A stretch of 22,599 nt of DNA from CAIUVD01 sp044338255 (GTDB lineage: Bacteria > Planctomycetota > UBA11346), in contig JBIILZ010000066.1 in the NCBI GenBank assembly GCA_044338255.1, positions 1 to 22,599 of the forward strand. Reading direction: 5' to 3'. The translations under genes and the position numbers were made by a program. Shown here in pieces: positions 15,953 through 22,599 of this stretch. The notes under the pieces were generated by a model. It was not told where the DNA came from. It did no database searches and saw only the letters and a program-made list of their open reading frames with translations. Numbering within the stretch: the stretch's first letter is position 1; every line of letters starts with the position of its first letter.

Positions 15953-16635
15953 CGCTGGCCGACAAGGTTACCCTCGCGCGCCTCGGCCTGATGCCGATCG
16001 TCGTCGCCGCCTATCTGCTCCTCCCGCCGGGAGCGGGTTTCTGGGTGGCTGGATGGACCTGCGCCTTGGCGGAATACACCGACCTCCTCGACGGGCGCAT
16101 CGCCCGCGCCCGCGGCGAGGTCTCCGATTTCGGCAAGCTCGCCGATCCGTTCTGCGATGTGATCTACCGCCTGGGGGTCTTCCTCGCCTTCCTGCTGCCC
16201 GCCGGCGGGGTGGCCTTCGCCGTCGGTCCGCACGATCTCGCCTATGCTGATATTCCAGGGCAATTGGTGTTCCTCTCGGCCGATGGCAGCGCCCATGCCG
16301 GGCTCGTGCCGTGGCTACCGGTGTTCCTTATGACGCTGCGCGAAATCGTCGCCGGCGCCCTGCGCGCGATGACCGCGACCAAGGGCCTGGTGCTCGCCGC
16401 GCGGACCTCGGGCAAGGTCAAAGCCTGGGCCCAGGGTGCGACCCTGATCACCTGCCTCGCCTTTCCGGCGATCTTCTTCCAGCAAAAATTGTGGATGCTG
16501 CAGTGGGCGACGCTTGCGACCTGGGTCTGCGCGATCCTCAGCGTGGCCTCGATCTGCGAATACATCTGGGTCAACCGCCCAGTGCTGGCGCAGCTGCTCG
16601 ATCGCAAACCGCACCCCGCCGGAGCCACGCCATGA
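15949..16635 (+). CDS. CDP-alcohol phosphatidyltransferase (PgsA-like)
   Basis: A 228-residue integral membrane protein with several hydrophobic segments (about 12-27, 72-90, 160-178, 185-200). It carries the complete CDP-alcohol phosphotransferase signature D-x2-D-G-x2-A-R-x8-G-x3-D-x3-D: Asp45, Asp48-Gly49, Ala52-Arg53, Gly62, Asp66 and Asp70. Such enzymes transfer a phosphatidyl group from CDP-diacylglycerol to an alcohol, and the most likely product is phosphatidylglycerol phosphate (PgsA). Substrate choice cannot be fixed from the motif, so I give no symbol. The loop at about 90-115 is longer than in typical PgsA. The start overlaps the dapA stop (ATGA), which excludes the longer upstream frame, and the stop overlaps the next gene. 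Confidence 0.88.
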   Translation: MTLADKVTLARLGLMPIVVAAYLLLPPGAGFWVAGWTCALAEYTDLLDGRIARARGEVSDFGKLADPFCDVIYRLGVFLAFLLPAGGVAFAVGPHDLAYADIPGQLVFLSADGSAHAGLVPWLPVFLMTLREIVAGALRAMTATKGLVLAARTSGKVKAWAQGATLITCLAFPAIFFQQKLWMLQWATLATWVCAILSVASICEYIWVNRPVLAQLLDRKPHPAGATP

Positions 16636-16922
16636 TGCGCATCGATCTCACCTTCGAGCGTCCGCTGACGAAAGAACTGAAGACGCGCTTGCTGTTGGCG
16701 GCAGGAGCCTTGGCGAAAGTGCGGACGGTGAAATTCACTCGTGGCGATTACGACGTGCAGATCTTCGGCGAGGCCCTTGGCACGCAGATGGTGCTCGCCG
16801 CCCTCGCCGAAGAAGGCGTCGTGCCCAGCGCCGCGCGCACCAGCCTCGACGAATACTCCGCGACCATCGCCGACGACATGCCCGACAGCAAAAAGGAACG
16901 CGTCCGCGCCATCGGACGCTGA
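16632..16922 (+). CDS. Conserved-looking small protein of unknown function
   Basis: A 96-residue cytosolic-looking protein that I do not recognise. It has an N-terminal beta-alpha-beta type pattern (MMRIDLTFERPL, a helix TKELKTRLLLAAGALAKV, then VRTVKFTRGDYDVQIFGEAL) and a charged C-terminus (DDMPDSKKERVRAIGR). The small alpha/beta make-up would fit a ferredoxin-like or heavy-metal-associated-like fold, but it lacks metal-binding cysteines. Its ATG overlaps the upstream stop (ATGA), a second ATG follows at once, and nadD starts 7 bp after its stop, so it is a real operon member translated with its neighbours. Confidence 0.75.
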   Translation: MMRIDLTFERPLTKELKTRLLLAAGALAKVRTVKFTRGDYDVQIFGEALGTQMVLAALAEEGVVPSAARTSLDEYSATIADDMPDSKKERVRAIGR

Positions 16923-16929
16923 TCGCTCC

Positions 16930-17472
16930 ATGCGCATCGCGCTCTTCGGAGGTTCCTTCGACCCTCCGCACCTCGGCCATGTCCTGGCGGCGGTGACGGC
17001 GCGCTCCGCCGCCGGCGTCGACGCGGTGTGGGTTCTGCCGGTGGCGCGTCATCCCTATGGCAAGCCGCTGACTCCCTGGCAGCAGCGCTGGGATCTCTGC
17101 CAGGCGGCGTTCGCCTCCTTGGGCCCCTGGATCAGCGTCCATGACGACGAACTACGCAACCCTTCGGGGTTCACCTTCGATCTGGTCACCAGCATCGCCG
17201 CCGCCCATCCCGGGCACCAGTGGTGCCTGATCGGGGGCAGCGATACCGCCAATGATCTGCCCAACTGGCATCGCGGCGCGGAGTTGGCGCAGCTCGTCGA
17301 GATCATCGCCATCGCCCGTCGCGGTCACGGCGGCGATGCCGACGAGGCCGCCCTGCCAGCGATCAGCAGCCGGCGCCTGCGCAGCGACCTCGCCGCCGGG
17401 TTGGCGGTAGAGGGCCGGGTGCCTGCCGCAGTTGCGGCATTGATCCATCAGCGCCACTGGTACGGGGCCTGA
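16930..17472 (+). CDS. nadD: Nicotinate(-nucleotide) adenylyltransferase-family protein (NadD-like)
   Basis: 180 residues. The N-terminal GGSFDPPHLGH (7-17) is the nucleotidyltransferase HxGH-type motif of NadD, IGGSD (101-105) is the substrate-binding loop, and ISSRRLR (145-151) stands where NadD has ISST-x-IR. NadD joins ATP and nicotinate mononucleotide to make deamido-NAD in NAD synthesis. The protein is shorter than most NadD proteins and its second motif is changed from SST to SSR, so a related specificity is possible. The ATG at 16930 follows the preceding gene by 7 bp without a strong ribosome-binding site, which suggests coupled translation. Last gene of the dapA operon. Confidence 0.82.
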   Translation: MRIALFGGSFDPPHLGHVLAAVTARSAAGVDAVWVLPVARHPYGKPLTPWQQRWDLCQAAFASLGPWISVHDDELRNPSGFTFDLVTSIAAAHPGHQWCLIGGSDTANDLPNWHRGAELAQLVEIIAIARRGHGGDADEAALPAISSRRLRSDLAAGLAVEGRVPAAVAALIHQRHWYGA

Positions 17473-17493
17473 ATCGACGTTAGCCTGGGCCGC

Positions 17494-17592
17494 ATGCGTA
17501 GCGCACTTCTGCTCCTCGTGGCCAGCTCGATCGCCACCTGCCGGCATTGCCTGCTGGCCACCGTTCCGACCGACGGCGCTGAATTCCTATAG
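17494..17592 (+). pseudogene. Possible remnant of a secreted-protein gene
   Basis: ATG at 17494 opens a frame beginning MRSALLLLVASSIATC, which looks like a signal peptide, but a TAG at 17590-17592 ends it after 32 codons. Beyond the TAG the same frame stays open for another 35 codons (AAGPLSAASVTRIYEVSAL and on) into the 3' end of mutS on the opposite strand. This is either the start of a gene cut short by a nonsense mutation and truncation or chance. The 193 bp between nadD and mutS hold nothing else I can identify. Confidence 0.25.
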
Positions 17593-17665
17593 GCCGCTGG
17601 GCCGCTGAGCGCGGCGTCGGTGACGCGGATCTACGAGGTCAGTGCGCTGACGGCTCCGGGCGTGA

Positions 17666-20401
17666 TCAGCTGCGGCGTGCCGCTTCCTGCAATTCGTTAA
17701 GCAGCGCCACCGCCTGGCGGGGCGTGAAGCCGTCCAGATCGAGGCCCTGCAGACGCTCGACCACCGGATGCGTGACGTAGCCGAACAAGGTCAACTGCGT
17801 CGGTGCGCTCACCGGAACCGGAACCGCCGCAGCTAATGCCCCTGACATCAAGGCTGCCGCCGCCGGAGCCTGCGCTCCATGACGCTCCAAGGCCGCCAAC
17901 ACCGCCCGGGCGCGGCTGATCACCGCTGGCGGAACGCCGGCGATGCGTGCCACATGGATACCGTAGCTCTTGGTGGCGGCCCCGGCCACGATGCGATGCA
18001 GGAAGACCACGTCGTCGGCATTTTCAGCGACGGCGACGGTGCGGTTGACCACCCCGGCGCGGTTGTCAGCGATCTCGGTGAGCTCGTGGTAATGCGTGGC
18101 GAACAGCGCCCGGCAGGCGAGGACATCGTGCAGATGCTCGGTGATCGCCCAGGCCAGCGACACGCCGTCGAAGGTCGAGGTGCCACGTCCGACCTCGTCG
18201 AGGATCACCAGGCTGCGGATGGTCGCGTGGTGCAGGATCGCCGCCGTTTCGGCCATCTCGACCATGAACGTCGATTGCCCGCGGGCCAGTTCATCGCCGG
18301 CCCCGACGCGGGTGAAGACACGATCGACAACTCCCAGATGCGCTGCATCAGCGGGCACGAAACTGCCCGCCTGGGCGAGAATCACCAACACCGCGATCTG
18401 TCGGATATAGGTGGATTTGCCGGCCATGTTGGGCCCGGTGATCACCGCCAGACGCGGCACCGCCTGCGGGCCAGCATGCAGCTCGCAGTCGTTGGCGACG
18501 AAATTTCCGCGACCGATGGCCGCCTCGACCACCGGATGGCGGGCTTTGACGAAGTGCAGCGACAATGAGTCATCGACCACCGGTCGACACCAGCCGCCGA
18601 GCCGCGCGACCTCGGCCAGGCCGGCGCAGACGTCAAAGATCGCCAGCGCCGCCGCCGCCCGCTGCAGCGGCGTGATGAGAGTTTCGGCCTGCAGGCGCAG
18701 GGCCCCGAACAAGGCCGTTTCGCGGCTGCGGATGCGGTCCTCGGCGCCCAGCGCCTTGTCCTCATACTCTTTGAGCTCGGGAGTGATGTAGCGCTCGGCA
18801 TTCACCAAGGTCTGCTTGCGGATGAAATGCGCCGGAGCTTTTTCGGCGGCGACCTTGGGCAGTTCCAGGTAATATCCGAATACCGAATTATAGCCGACCT
18901 TCAGACGCGGCAGGCCGCAGGCCTGGGCCTCGCGCGTCTGATAGGCGGCCAGCCAGGCGCTGGCATCGCTACGGATGGCGCGCAACTCATCGAGCTCGGA
19001 ATCAACGCCGTCGCGGATCAGGCCGCCGTCCTGCACGGTCAATGGCGGTTCGTCGACAAGGGTCGCACGGATCGCCGTCACCAGCTCGGGAGCGGGATTC
19101 AATTCCACCGCCGATTCCGCGAGCAGGGCCGGCAATGCGCGCCCGGCACAGGTCGCCCCCACCGCCGCCGACGCGACCAGCGAATCCGCAAGTTGCACGA
19201 GGTCGCGAGCATGCGCGCGGCCGGTGGCCAAGCGCGCGACCAGACGCTCGAGATCGTAGACCTGGGCCAAGGCATCGCGGATGTCGGCGCGCAGCTGGTC
19301 ATCGGCCACCAGGCAGTCGAGGGCATCATGACGCTTGGCGATGGCCGCGACCTCGGCCAGGGGTCGCGCCAACCATTCGGCGAGCAGGCGCGCCCCGGGC
19401 GCGGTGCGCGTGCGATCGACCGCCGCCAGCAGGGTGCCGGCGCGCGTCCCCTCGCGACCATTGCGCAGCAGATCGAGATTGCGCCGACAGGTGGCATCGA
19501 GCACCAGGCCCGCGGCGCTGCGCAGCCGAGTGATGCTGCGCACATGCCCGAGGCCGGTGCTCTGCCCGGTGGTCTGCTGGGTGTTCAGCTGGGTGTTCAG
19601 CTCGGCGATACGTACCGCCCCTTCGGCATAACGCAGCGCCGCCGCCGCCGCCGAGATCAGATGTTCGCAGCCGGCACCGAGGTCGAAGCCATCGAGGCTG
19701 GTGACGCGCAGGCGCTCGATCAGCCAGCGCCGGGCATCGGCGGGCTTCCACGCAAAGGCCGGCAGACCTGAGATCGGCGGTACCGCCGCCGGCGCGCAGG
19801 CCTCGCGCAAGAGCTCGGCCGCGCTCATGCGCAGTTCGTCGGGGACGACCAGTTCCGCCGGCGACAGGCGCGCCAGGGCCAAGGCCAGTTGGCTGGAAGT
19901 GACGGCCTCTTCGACGGTGAAGCGACCGGTGGAAACATCGAGCGCGGCGATGCCGATCGCCTGGCGCTCGCAGTCGAGGGCGGTGAGCGCCACCAGGCGA
20001 TTGGCTTCACCGGGCTGGAGGGTTTCCTCGTCGACGAGGGTCCCGGGGGTGATCAGGCGTGTCAGCCCGCGGCGCACCAGGGTGCGCCCATCCTTGGCGG
20101 TGTCCTTGGGATCTTCGAGCTGATCCATCACCGCCACGCGCAGCCCCAGGGCCAGCAGCTTGGGCAGGTAGACCGCCAACTGATGATGCGGGATGCCAGC
20201 CATCGCGATCGGCTGCGGCGCGTCCTTGTTGCGGCTGGTCAGAGCCACGCCGGTATGGCGCGCCAGCAGTTCGGCATCTTCGAGAAACGCCTCGTAGAAA
20301 TCGCCCATGCGCATCAGCAGCAAGGCTTCCGGCTGGGCGGCCTTGCCTTCGAGATACTGGCGCATCATCGGCGTGTCGTGCGGCGACGGAACCTGGGCCA
20401 T
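17666..20401 (-). CDS. mutS: DNA mismatch repair protein MutS
   Basis: A full-length 911-residue MutS. The N-terminal mismatch-binding domain has the Phe-x-Glu element (GDFYEAF, Phe35 and Glu37). Connector, lever and clamp domains follow, including LKVGYNSVFGYYLEL (500-514). The ATPase has Walker A GPNMAGKST (656-664), the Walker B/signature LVILDEVGRGTSTFDG (731-746) and ATHYHEL (768-774). MutS binds mispairs as a dimer and recruits MutL. A small in-frame duplication gives NTQLNTQQTTGQ at 269-280 in a loop of the core domain. The ATG at 20399-20401 gives the usual start (HDTPMMRQY). It lies 21 bp after the next upstream gene on the same strand, so the two may share a transcript. Confidence 0.98.
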   Translation of the reverse strand: MAQVPSPHDTPMMRQYLEGKAAQPEALLLMRMGDFYEAFLEDAELLARHTGVALTSRNKDAPQPIAMAGIPHHQLAVYLPKLLALGLRVAVMDQLEDPKDTAKDGRTLVRRGLTRLITPGTLVDEETLQPGEANRLVALTALDCERQAIGIAALDVSTGRFTVEEAVTSSQLALALARLSPAELVVPDELRMSAAELLREACAPAAVPPISGLPAFAWKPADARRWLIERLRVTSLDGFDLGAGCEHLISAAAAALRYAEGAVRIAELNTQLNTQQTTGQSTGLGHVRSITRLRSAAGLVLDATCRRNLDLLRNGREGTRAGTLLAAVDRTRTAPGARLLAEWLARPLAEVAAIAKRHDALDCLVADDQLRADIRDALAQVYDLERLVARLATGRAHARDLVQLADSLVASAAVGATCAGRALPALLAESAVELNPAPELVTAIRATLVDEPPLTVQDGGLIRDGVDSELDELRAIRSDASAWLAAYQTREAQACGLPRLKVGYNSVFGYYLELPKVAAEKAPAHFIRKQTLVNAERYITPELKEYEDKALGAEDRIRSRETALFGALRLQAETLITPLQRAAAALAIFDVCAGLAEVARLGGWCRPVVDDSLSLHFVKARHPVVEAAIGRGNFVANDCELHAGPQAVPRLAVITGPNMAGKSTYIRQIAVLVILAQAGSFVPADAAHLGVVDRVFTRVGAGDELARGQSTFMVEMAETAAILHHATIRSLVILDEVGRGTSTFDGVSLAWAITEHLHDVLACRALFATHYHELTEIADNRAGVVNRTVAVAENADDVVFLHRIVAGAATKSYGIHVARIAGVPPAVISRARAVLAALERHGAQAPAAAALMSGALAAAVPVPVSAPTQLTLFGYVTHPVVERLQGLDLDGFTPRQAVALLNELQEAARRS

Positions 20402-20422
20402 GACGTAGACGCCGAGCGAAGA

Positions 20423-21703
20423 TCAGCGGCCGGCGGAGAGCGACAGACTGTCGACGATCACCAACGGCACATCGCGGCCGAGGTTGTGCTTCGACTGCTC
20501 AACCTTCTGGACCTCGCCTTTTACCCCGACCCAGCGCCAATAGTACTCGCTGAGCTGAACGTCTTTGCCGACCGCAACCTTGAGGAAGGCGACGATGTTC
20601 GAATCGCCGTCGACGAGGACCTCGGTAGCGCCGACCTGCTCGAAATTCTGCTGGGTGACGAAACCTTCGGCGGCGAAGGCTTTGACCACGGCCACCGCTG
20701 CGGCCGGCTTGGGAATCTCGGCCGGGGGCAGCGGTTCTGGGATGATTGCCGGAACGGTCGTCACCGAGATCGCGGGCGCCGGAGTCGCGTCCGGCACCGG
20801 CAGCATGGGCGGGGCCAACGGATCGCCTGAGGTCCCGCTGGTCGGCGCCGTGGTCACCGTGGTCGCCGCACCCGGAATCGACGTGGCGTTGTTCCCGGAG
20901 CTGATGGTCGGCGTGATACCCCTGGCCACCTGCACATTCTTCGCCGCCGCCGCGACGTTGACGATGCCGTCCTTGATGCGCTGGGCGCTGATGCGGACAT
21001 CGGCATCGGGGTGATTGCGGATGACGCTGTCGAGCTGCACTACCAGGCCCTGCCAGTCGAGGACCAGAGCATTCTGCGGGTTGTTCTTGAGCTGGTCGAA
21101 GAAGCTCGCGTAGATGGACTGCGCCGTGCCCCAGGTCTGCACCGCCTCAGCGGCGCGGGTGGCTGCGTCCTTGCGCGCCTGCTCAATATTCGCCGGCATA
21201 TCGAGGACCGTGCTGGAGATGTAAGCCACGGCATTGGGGAGGTATACCGCCCGCCAATCGCCATTGATGCGACCCTTGTCCTCGAGGATCTCGCCCTTGT
21301 TCAACTCGGCGACGATCTCGCTGCGCAGCGTCGAATCATCGCGGGCCCGCGAGCGGTCTTCGGTGACGCGCCAACGCTTACCGCCGTCGACCGCTTGCAG
21401 GACCTTGCTGTGGACCCAGGCACTGCCTTCACGCGGAAAGCGGATGACGTACCAGCCCGCGACCTTCGCCGGTCCGAGGATTTCGACTTCGGACTTGGCG
21501 GGCAGGGTGACGATGACCTTCGATTGGGTCGTGGGCGCATAGCGCACATTGCCGTTTTTAGCCAGGATCACGCGCAAGCTACCGACTGGCGCCGCACCCG
21601 CCGCCAAGCTGTCAGCCGAAGGCGCCAAAGCGCTCTCGGCAGTCCACACCGCAGACGGGGCGAAGAGGGCGGTGAGTACAGCAACAAGGGCAAGACGACG
21701 CAT
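20423..21703 (-). CDS. Secreted protein with two SH3-like domains
   Basis: 426 residues. A signal peptide (MRRLALVAVLTALFAPSAVWTAES, shown here in part as MRRLALVAVLTALFAP, 1-22) leads to the envelope. Two bacterial SH3-like domains follow: about 42-103 (GSLRVILAKNGNVRYAP through AWVHSKVL) and about 110-168 (ending AYISSTVLDM). Then come a helical stretch, a long Pro/Thr/Ala-rich linker (about 259-337) and a C-terminal domain (about 338-426) that I do not recognise. Bacterial SH3 domains usually bind peptidoglycan peptides or other wall components. The ATG at 21701-21703 has GGAGG five bases upstream, so the longer TTG-started frame to 21727 is rejected. Function beyond wall association is unknown. 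Confidence 0.85.
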   Translation of the reverse strand: MRRLALVAVLTALFAPSAVWTAESALAPSADSLAAGAAPVGSLRVILAKNGNVRYAPTTQSKVIVTLPAKSEVEILGPAKVAGWYVIRFPREGSAWVHSKVLQAVDGGKRWRVTEDRSRARDDSTLRSEIVAELNKGEILEDKGRINGDWRAVYLPNAVAYISSTVLDMPANIEQARKDAATRAAEAVQTWGTAQSIYASFFDQLKNNPQNALVLDWQGLVVQLDSVIRNHPDADVRISAQRIKDGIVNVAAAAKNVQVARGITPTISSGNNATSIPGAATTVTTAPTSGTSGDPLAPPMLPVPDATPAPAISVTTVPAIIPEPLPPAEIPKPAAAVAVVKAFAAEGFVTQQNFEQVGATEVLVDGDSNIVAFLKVAVGKDVQLSEYYWRWVGVKGEVQKVEQSKHNLGRDVPLVIVDSLSLSAGR

Positions 21704-21728
21704 CAGATCCTCCGGCGGAAGGCGCAAG

Positions 21729-21898
21729 CCTAGGAGCCTGTCGGAGATAGGCCAGCAAGGCTGTCTCGGTCTCGTACGGCAGCTCCGGCGTTGCCAAAAC
21801 GGTCAGATAGCTCTCGCTATCCGCCCGCCTTGCCGCCTTGGATCTGCCGCACGATACCTTCGCCAGCCTGGTCGGCCTATCTCCGACAGGCCCCTAGG
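21729..21898. repeat. 170-bp long imperfect palindrome, MITE-like
   Basis: The outer 35 bp at each end (21729-21763 and 21864-21898) are inverted copies with 31 matches, including GCCTGTCGGAGATAGGCC and its complement. Pairing continues inward (CGTACGGCAG with CTGCCGCACG) to a central perfect stem GATAGC-TCTC-GCTATC near 21807-21822, so the whole element can fold into one hairpin. CCTAGGAGC occurs as a direct copy at 21729-21737 and 21893-21901, which could be a target-site duplication. Frames through it encode nothing recognisable. It lies 26 bp upstream of the SH3-domain gene. The palindrome is seen, the mobile-element reading is inferred. Confidence 0.85.
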
Positions 21899-22043
21899 AG
21901 CTGCGTGGAACGGAAAAAGGGGACACGAGCGATCATTTATGAGGTGGCTAAATAGACACCGGTCAATTTAGACTTGCCTTCCATGGATGGGTTTCTATAA
22001 ACCGTATCCATATCGACCCTGTACGTTTGGAGCTTTGCTTTTC
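21899..22043. promoter_or_regulatory. Intergenic region with small palindrome
   Basis: 145 bp between the palindromic element and the next gene. It has an AT-rich middle with an inverted repeat CTAAAT (21948-21953) and ATTTAG (21966-21971) around ACACCGGT, and TTGGAG about 11 bases before the next ATG. It probably holds the promoter of the downstream gene, but I see no strong -35/-10 pair. Confidence 0.3.
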
Positions 22044-22394
22044 ATGGCCATTTCCTTCGACCGCACCTTCGAACACACCTCGGCAGCGGCGATGGCGACC
22101 CCGGCCACCACCGTGACCTTCGGCCATGAAGTGACGGCGCACGGCTTCCTTGGGCGCCTGCGTCAGCGTGGACTGGCAATCGCCGCCGTCGTCGGTGCGC
22201 GCACGCCGACCGTCGCGCTGACCGCCTACACCGCCGCCGGCCCACATGCCGGTGCCCGCCTGGAAGTCCCAGTCGCGGATCTACGCCATCTCGCCCGCGT
22301 CCTGCTCGACCTCGCCGATCGTGCCGATGGCAGCACCTTGCGCCCGGCCAGCGTCTCGCTGAGCGACTTGGCCGATCTCCGCCGCGCTGGCTGA
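22044..22394 (+). CDS. Small uncharacterised Ala/Leu-rich protein
   Basis: 116 residues, not recognised. It reads as a small soluble protein with a beta-rich N-terminal half (FDRTFEHTS, ATTVTFGHEVTAHGF, AIAAVVGARTPTVALTAYT) and a helical C-terminal half (VADLRHLARVLLDLADRAD, then SLSDLADLRRAG). No signal peptide, membrane segment or catalytic motif is visible. The frame is open from 21987, but the ATG at 22044 with GGAG 11 bases upstream starts the more protein-like part. Codon use is strongly GC-rich like the housekeeping genes, which supports it being real. Confidence 0.55.
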   Translation: MAISFDRTFEHTSAAAMATPATTVTFGHEVTAHGFLGRLRQRGLAIAAVVGARTPTVALTAYTAAGPHAGARLEVPVADLRHLARVLLDLADRADGSTLRPASVSLSDLADLRRAG

Positions 22395-22446
22395 ACAGCA
22401 CGATACTTTTTCCGACGATCGCGAATGGCCTGAGATGGCCATGCAG

Positions 22447-22479
22447 CCCACAGCAGCGGAGGGTAGCCCCTGCTGTGGG
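22447..22479. terminator. Hairpin between convergent genes, possible terminator
   Basis: A perfect 10-bp stem, CCCACAGCAG (22447-22456) and CTGCTGTGGG (22470-22479), with a 13-base loop. It sits 52 bp after the small plus-strand gene and 27 bp after the end of the minus-strand partial gene, so it could serve both. No T run follows directly (ATTTTTG comes 13 bases later on the plus strand), so Rho-independent termination is uncertain. Confidence 0.4.
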
Positions 22480-22506
22480 ACCGAGCGCTAGGATTTTTGT
22501 AACAGC

Positions 22507-22599
22507 TCAGGCGGCCTTCCGATAATCCTTTGAAGACTTGGCTTTTGTCGTCATCGGCACCTTCGGCAACCACGGCCTCCCGGCCAGCGCCAGGGCGAT
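22507..22599 (-). CDS. C-terminal end of a gene running off the window (partial)
   Basis: From the right edge the minus strand reads 30 codons ending ...MTTKAKSSKDYRKAA and a TGA at 22507-22509. The Lys-rich tail is typical of a basic, perhaps nucleic-acid-binding, C-terminus, but too little is present to name the gene. The other minus-strand frame here (open 22226-22573) would run through the hairpin and into the convergent gene, which I consider less likely. Confidence 0.35.
   Translation of the reverse strand: MALALAGRPWLPKVPMTTKAKSSKDYRKAA

Noticed and set aside
17879..19771. Long plus-strand frames opposite mutS (229 and 314 codons)
   Set aside because: Antisense to a complete MutS with all ATPase motifs, no domains of their own, typical of GC-rich DNA.
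21011..21733. 240-codon plus-strand frame opposite the SH3-domain gene
   Set aside because: Antisense to a gene with signal peptide, good ribosome-binding site and recognisable domains; the frame itself has none.
22226..22573. 115-codon minus-strand frame at the right edge
   Set aside because: It crosses the 10-bp hairpin and runs antisense into the small plus-strand gene, with Arg/Ser-rich low-complexity content. The other frame with a stop at 22507 is more likely.

Overview
The window is high-GC bacterial DNA from a Gram-negative-type organism with Shine-Dalgarno led genes and many ATGA stop/start overlaps. No rRNA, tRNA or clade-specific marker is present. The mix of a type I-G CRISPR system, a PF05635-type four-helix-bundle gene and small housekeeping operons would fit Planctomycetota or a related phylum, but this is a low-confidence guess.

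The left 13.8 kb is a type I-G (formerly I-U) CRISPR-Cas locus, with everything except an embedded toxin-antitoxin pair on the minus strand. In transcription order it holds a WYL-domain regulator, cas3 (helicase first, HD nuclease last), csx17 (large subunit), csb1 (Cas7-like), csb2 (Cas5/Cas6-like), a cas4-cas1 fusion, cas2, a leader of about 180 bp, and a CRISPR array that runs off the left edge (28 complete, apparently identical 36-bp repeats). All parts needed for adaptation, crRNA processing and interference look intact. The locus is split between its interference and adaptation genes by a plus-strand vapBC module. The vapBC promoter, with a perfect 11-bp palindrome, lies in the 39-bp gap shared with the start of cas4-cas1.

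From 13.8 to 15.0 kb is an odd non-housekeeping unit. A four-helix-bundle (23S-IVP type) gene sits next to a 122-bp long hairpin whose base contains the gene's ribosome-binding site. Both are flanked by two inverted arrays of the same 7-bp minisatellite (27 and 36 units).

From 15.0 to 17.5 kb is a tight plus-strand operon: dapA (lysine/cell-wall precursor), a CDP-alcohol phosphatidyltransferase (phospholipid synthesis), an unknown 96-residue protein and a nadD-like adenylyltransferase. A possible secreted-protein remnant follows. On the minus strand come mutS (mismatch repair) and a secreted protein with two SH3-like domains. A 170-bp imperfect palindrome resembling a MITE, a small uncharacterised gene and the C-terminal end of a further minus-strand gene close the window.

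The most interesting points are the vapBC module wired into the promoter of the CRISPR adaptation genes, two spacers taken from homologous copies of one viral gene that together predict a TTA (TTN-type) PAM, and the minisatellite/hairpin/four-helix-bundle unit, which looks like a non-canonical mobile or self-structured element.
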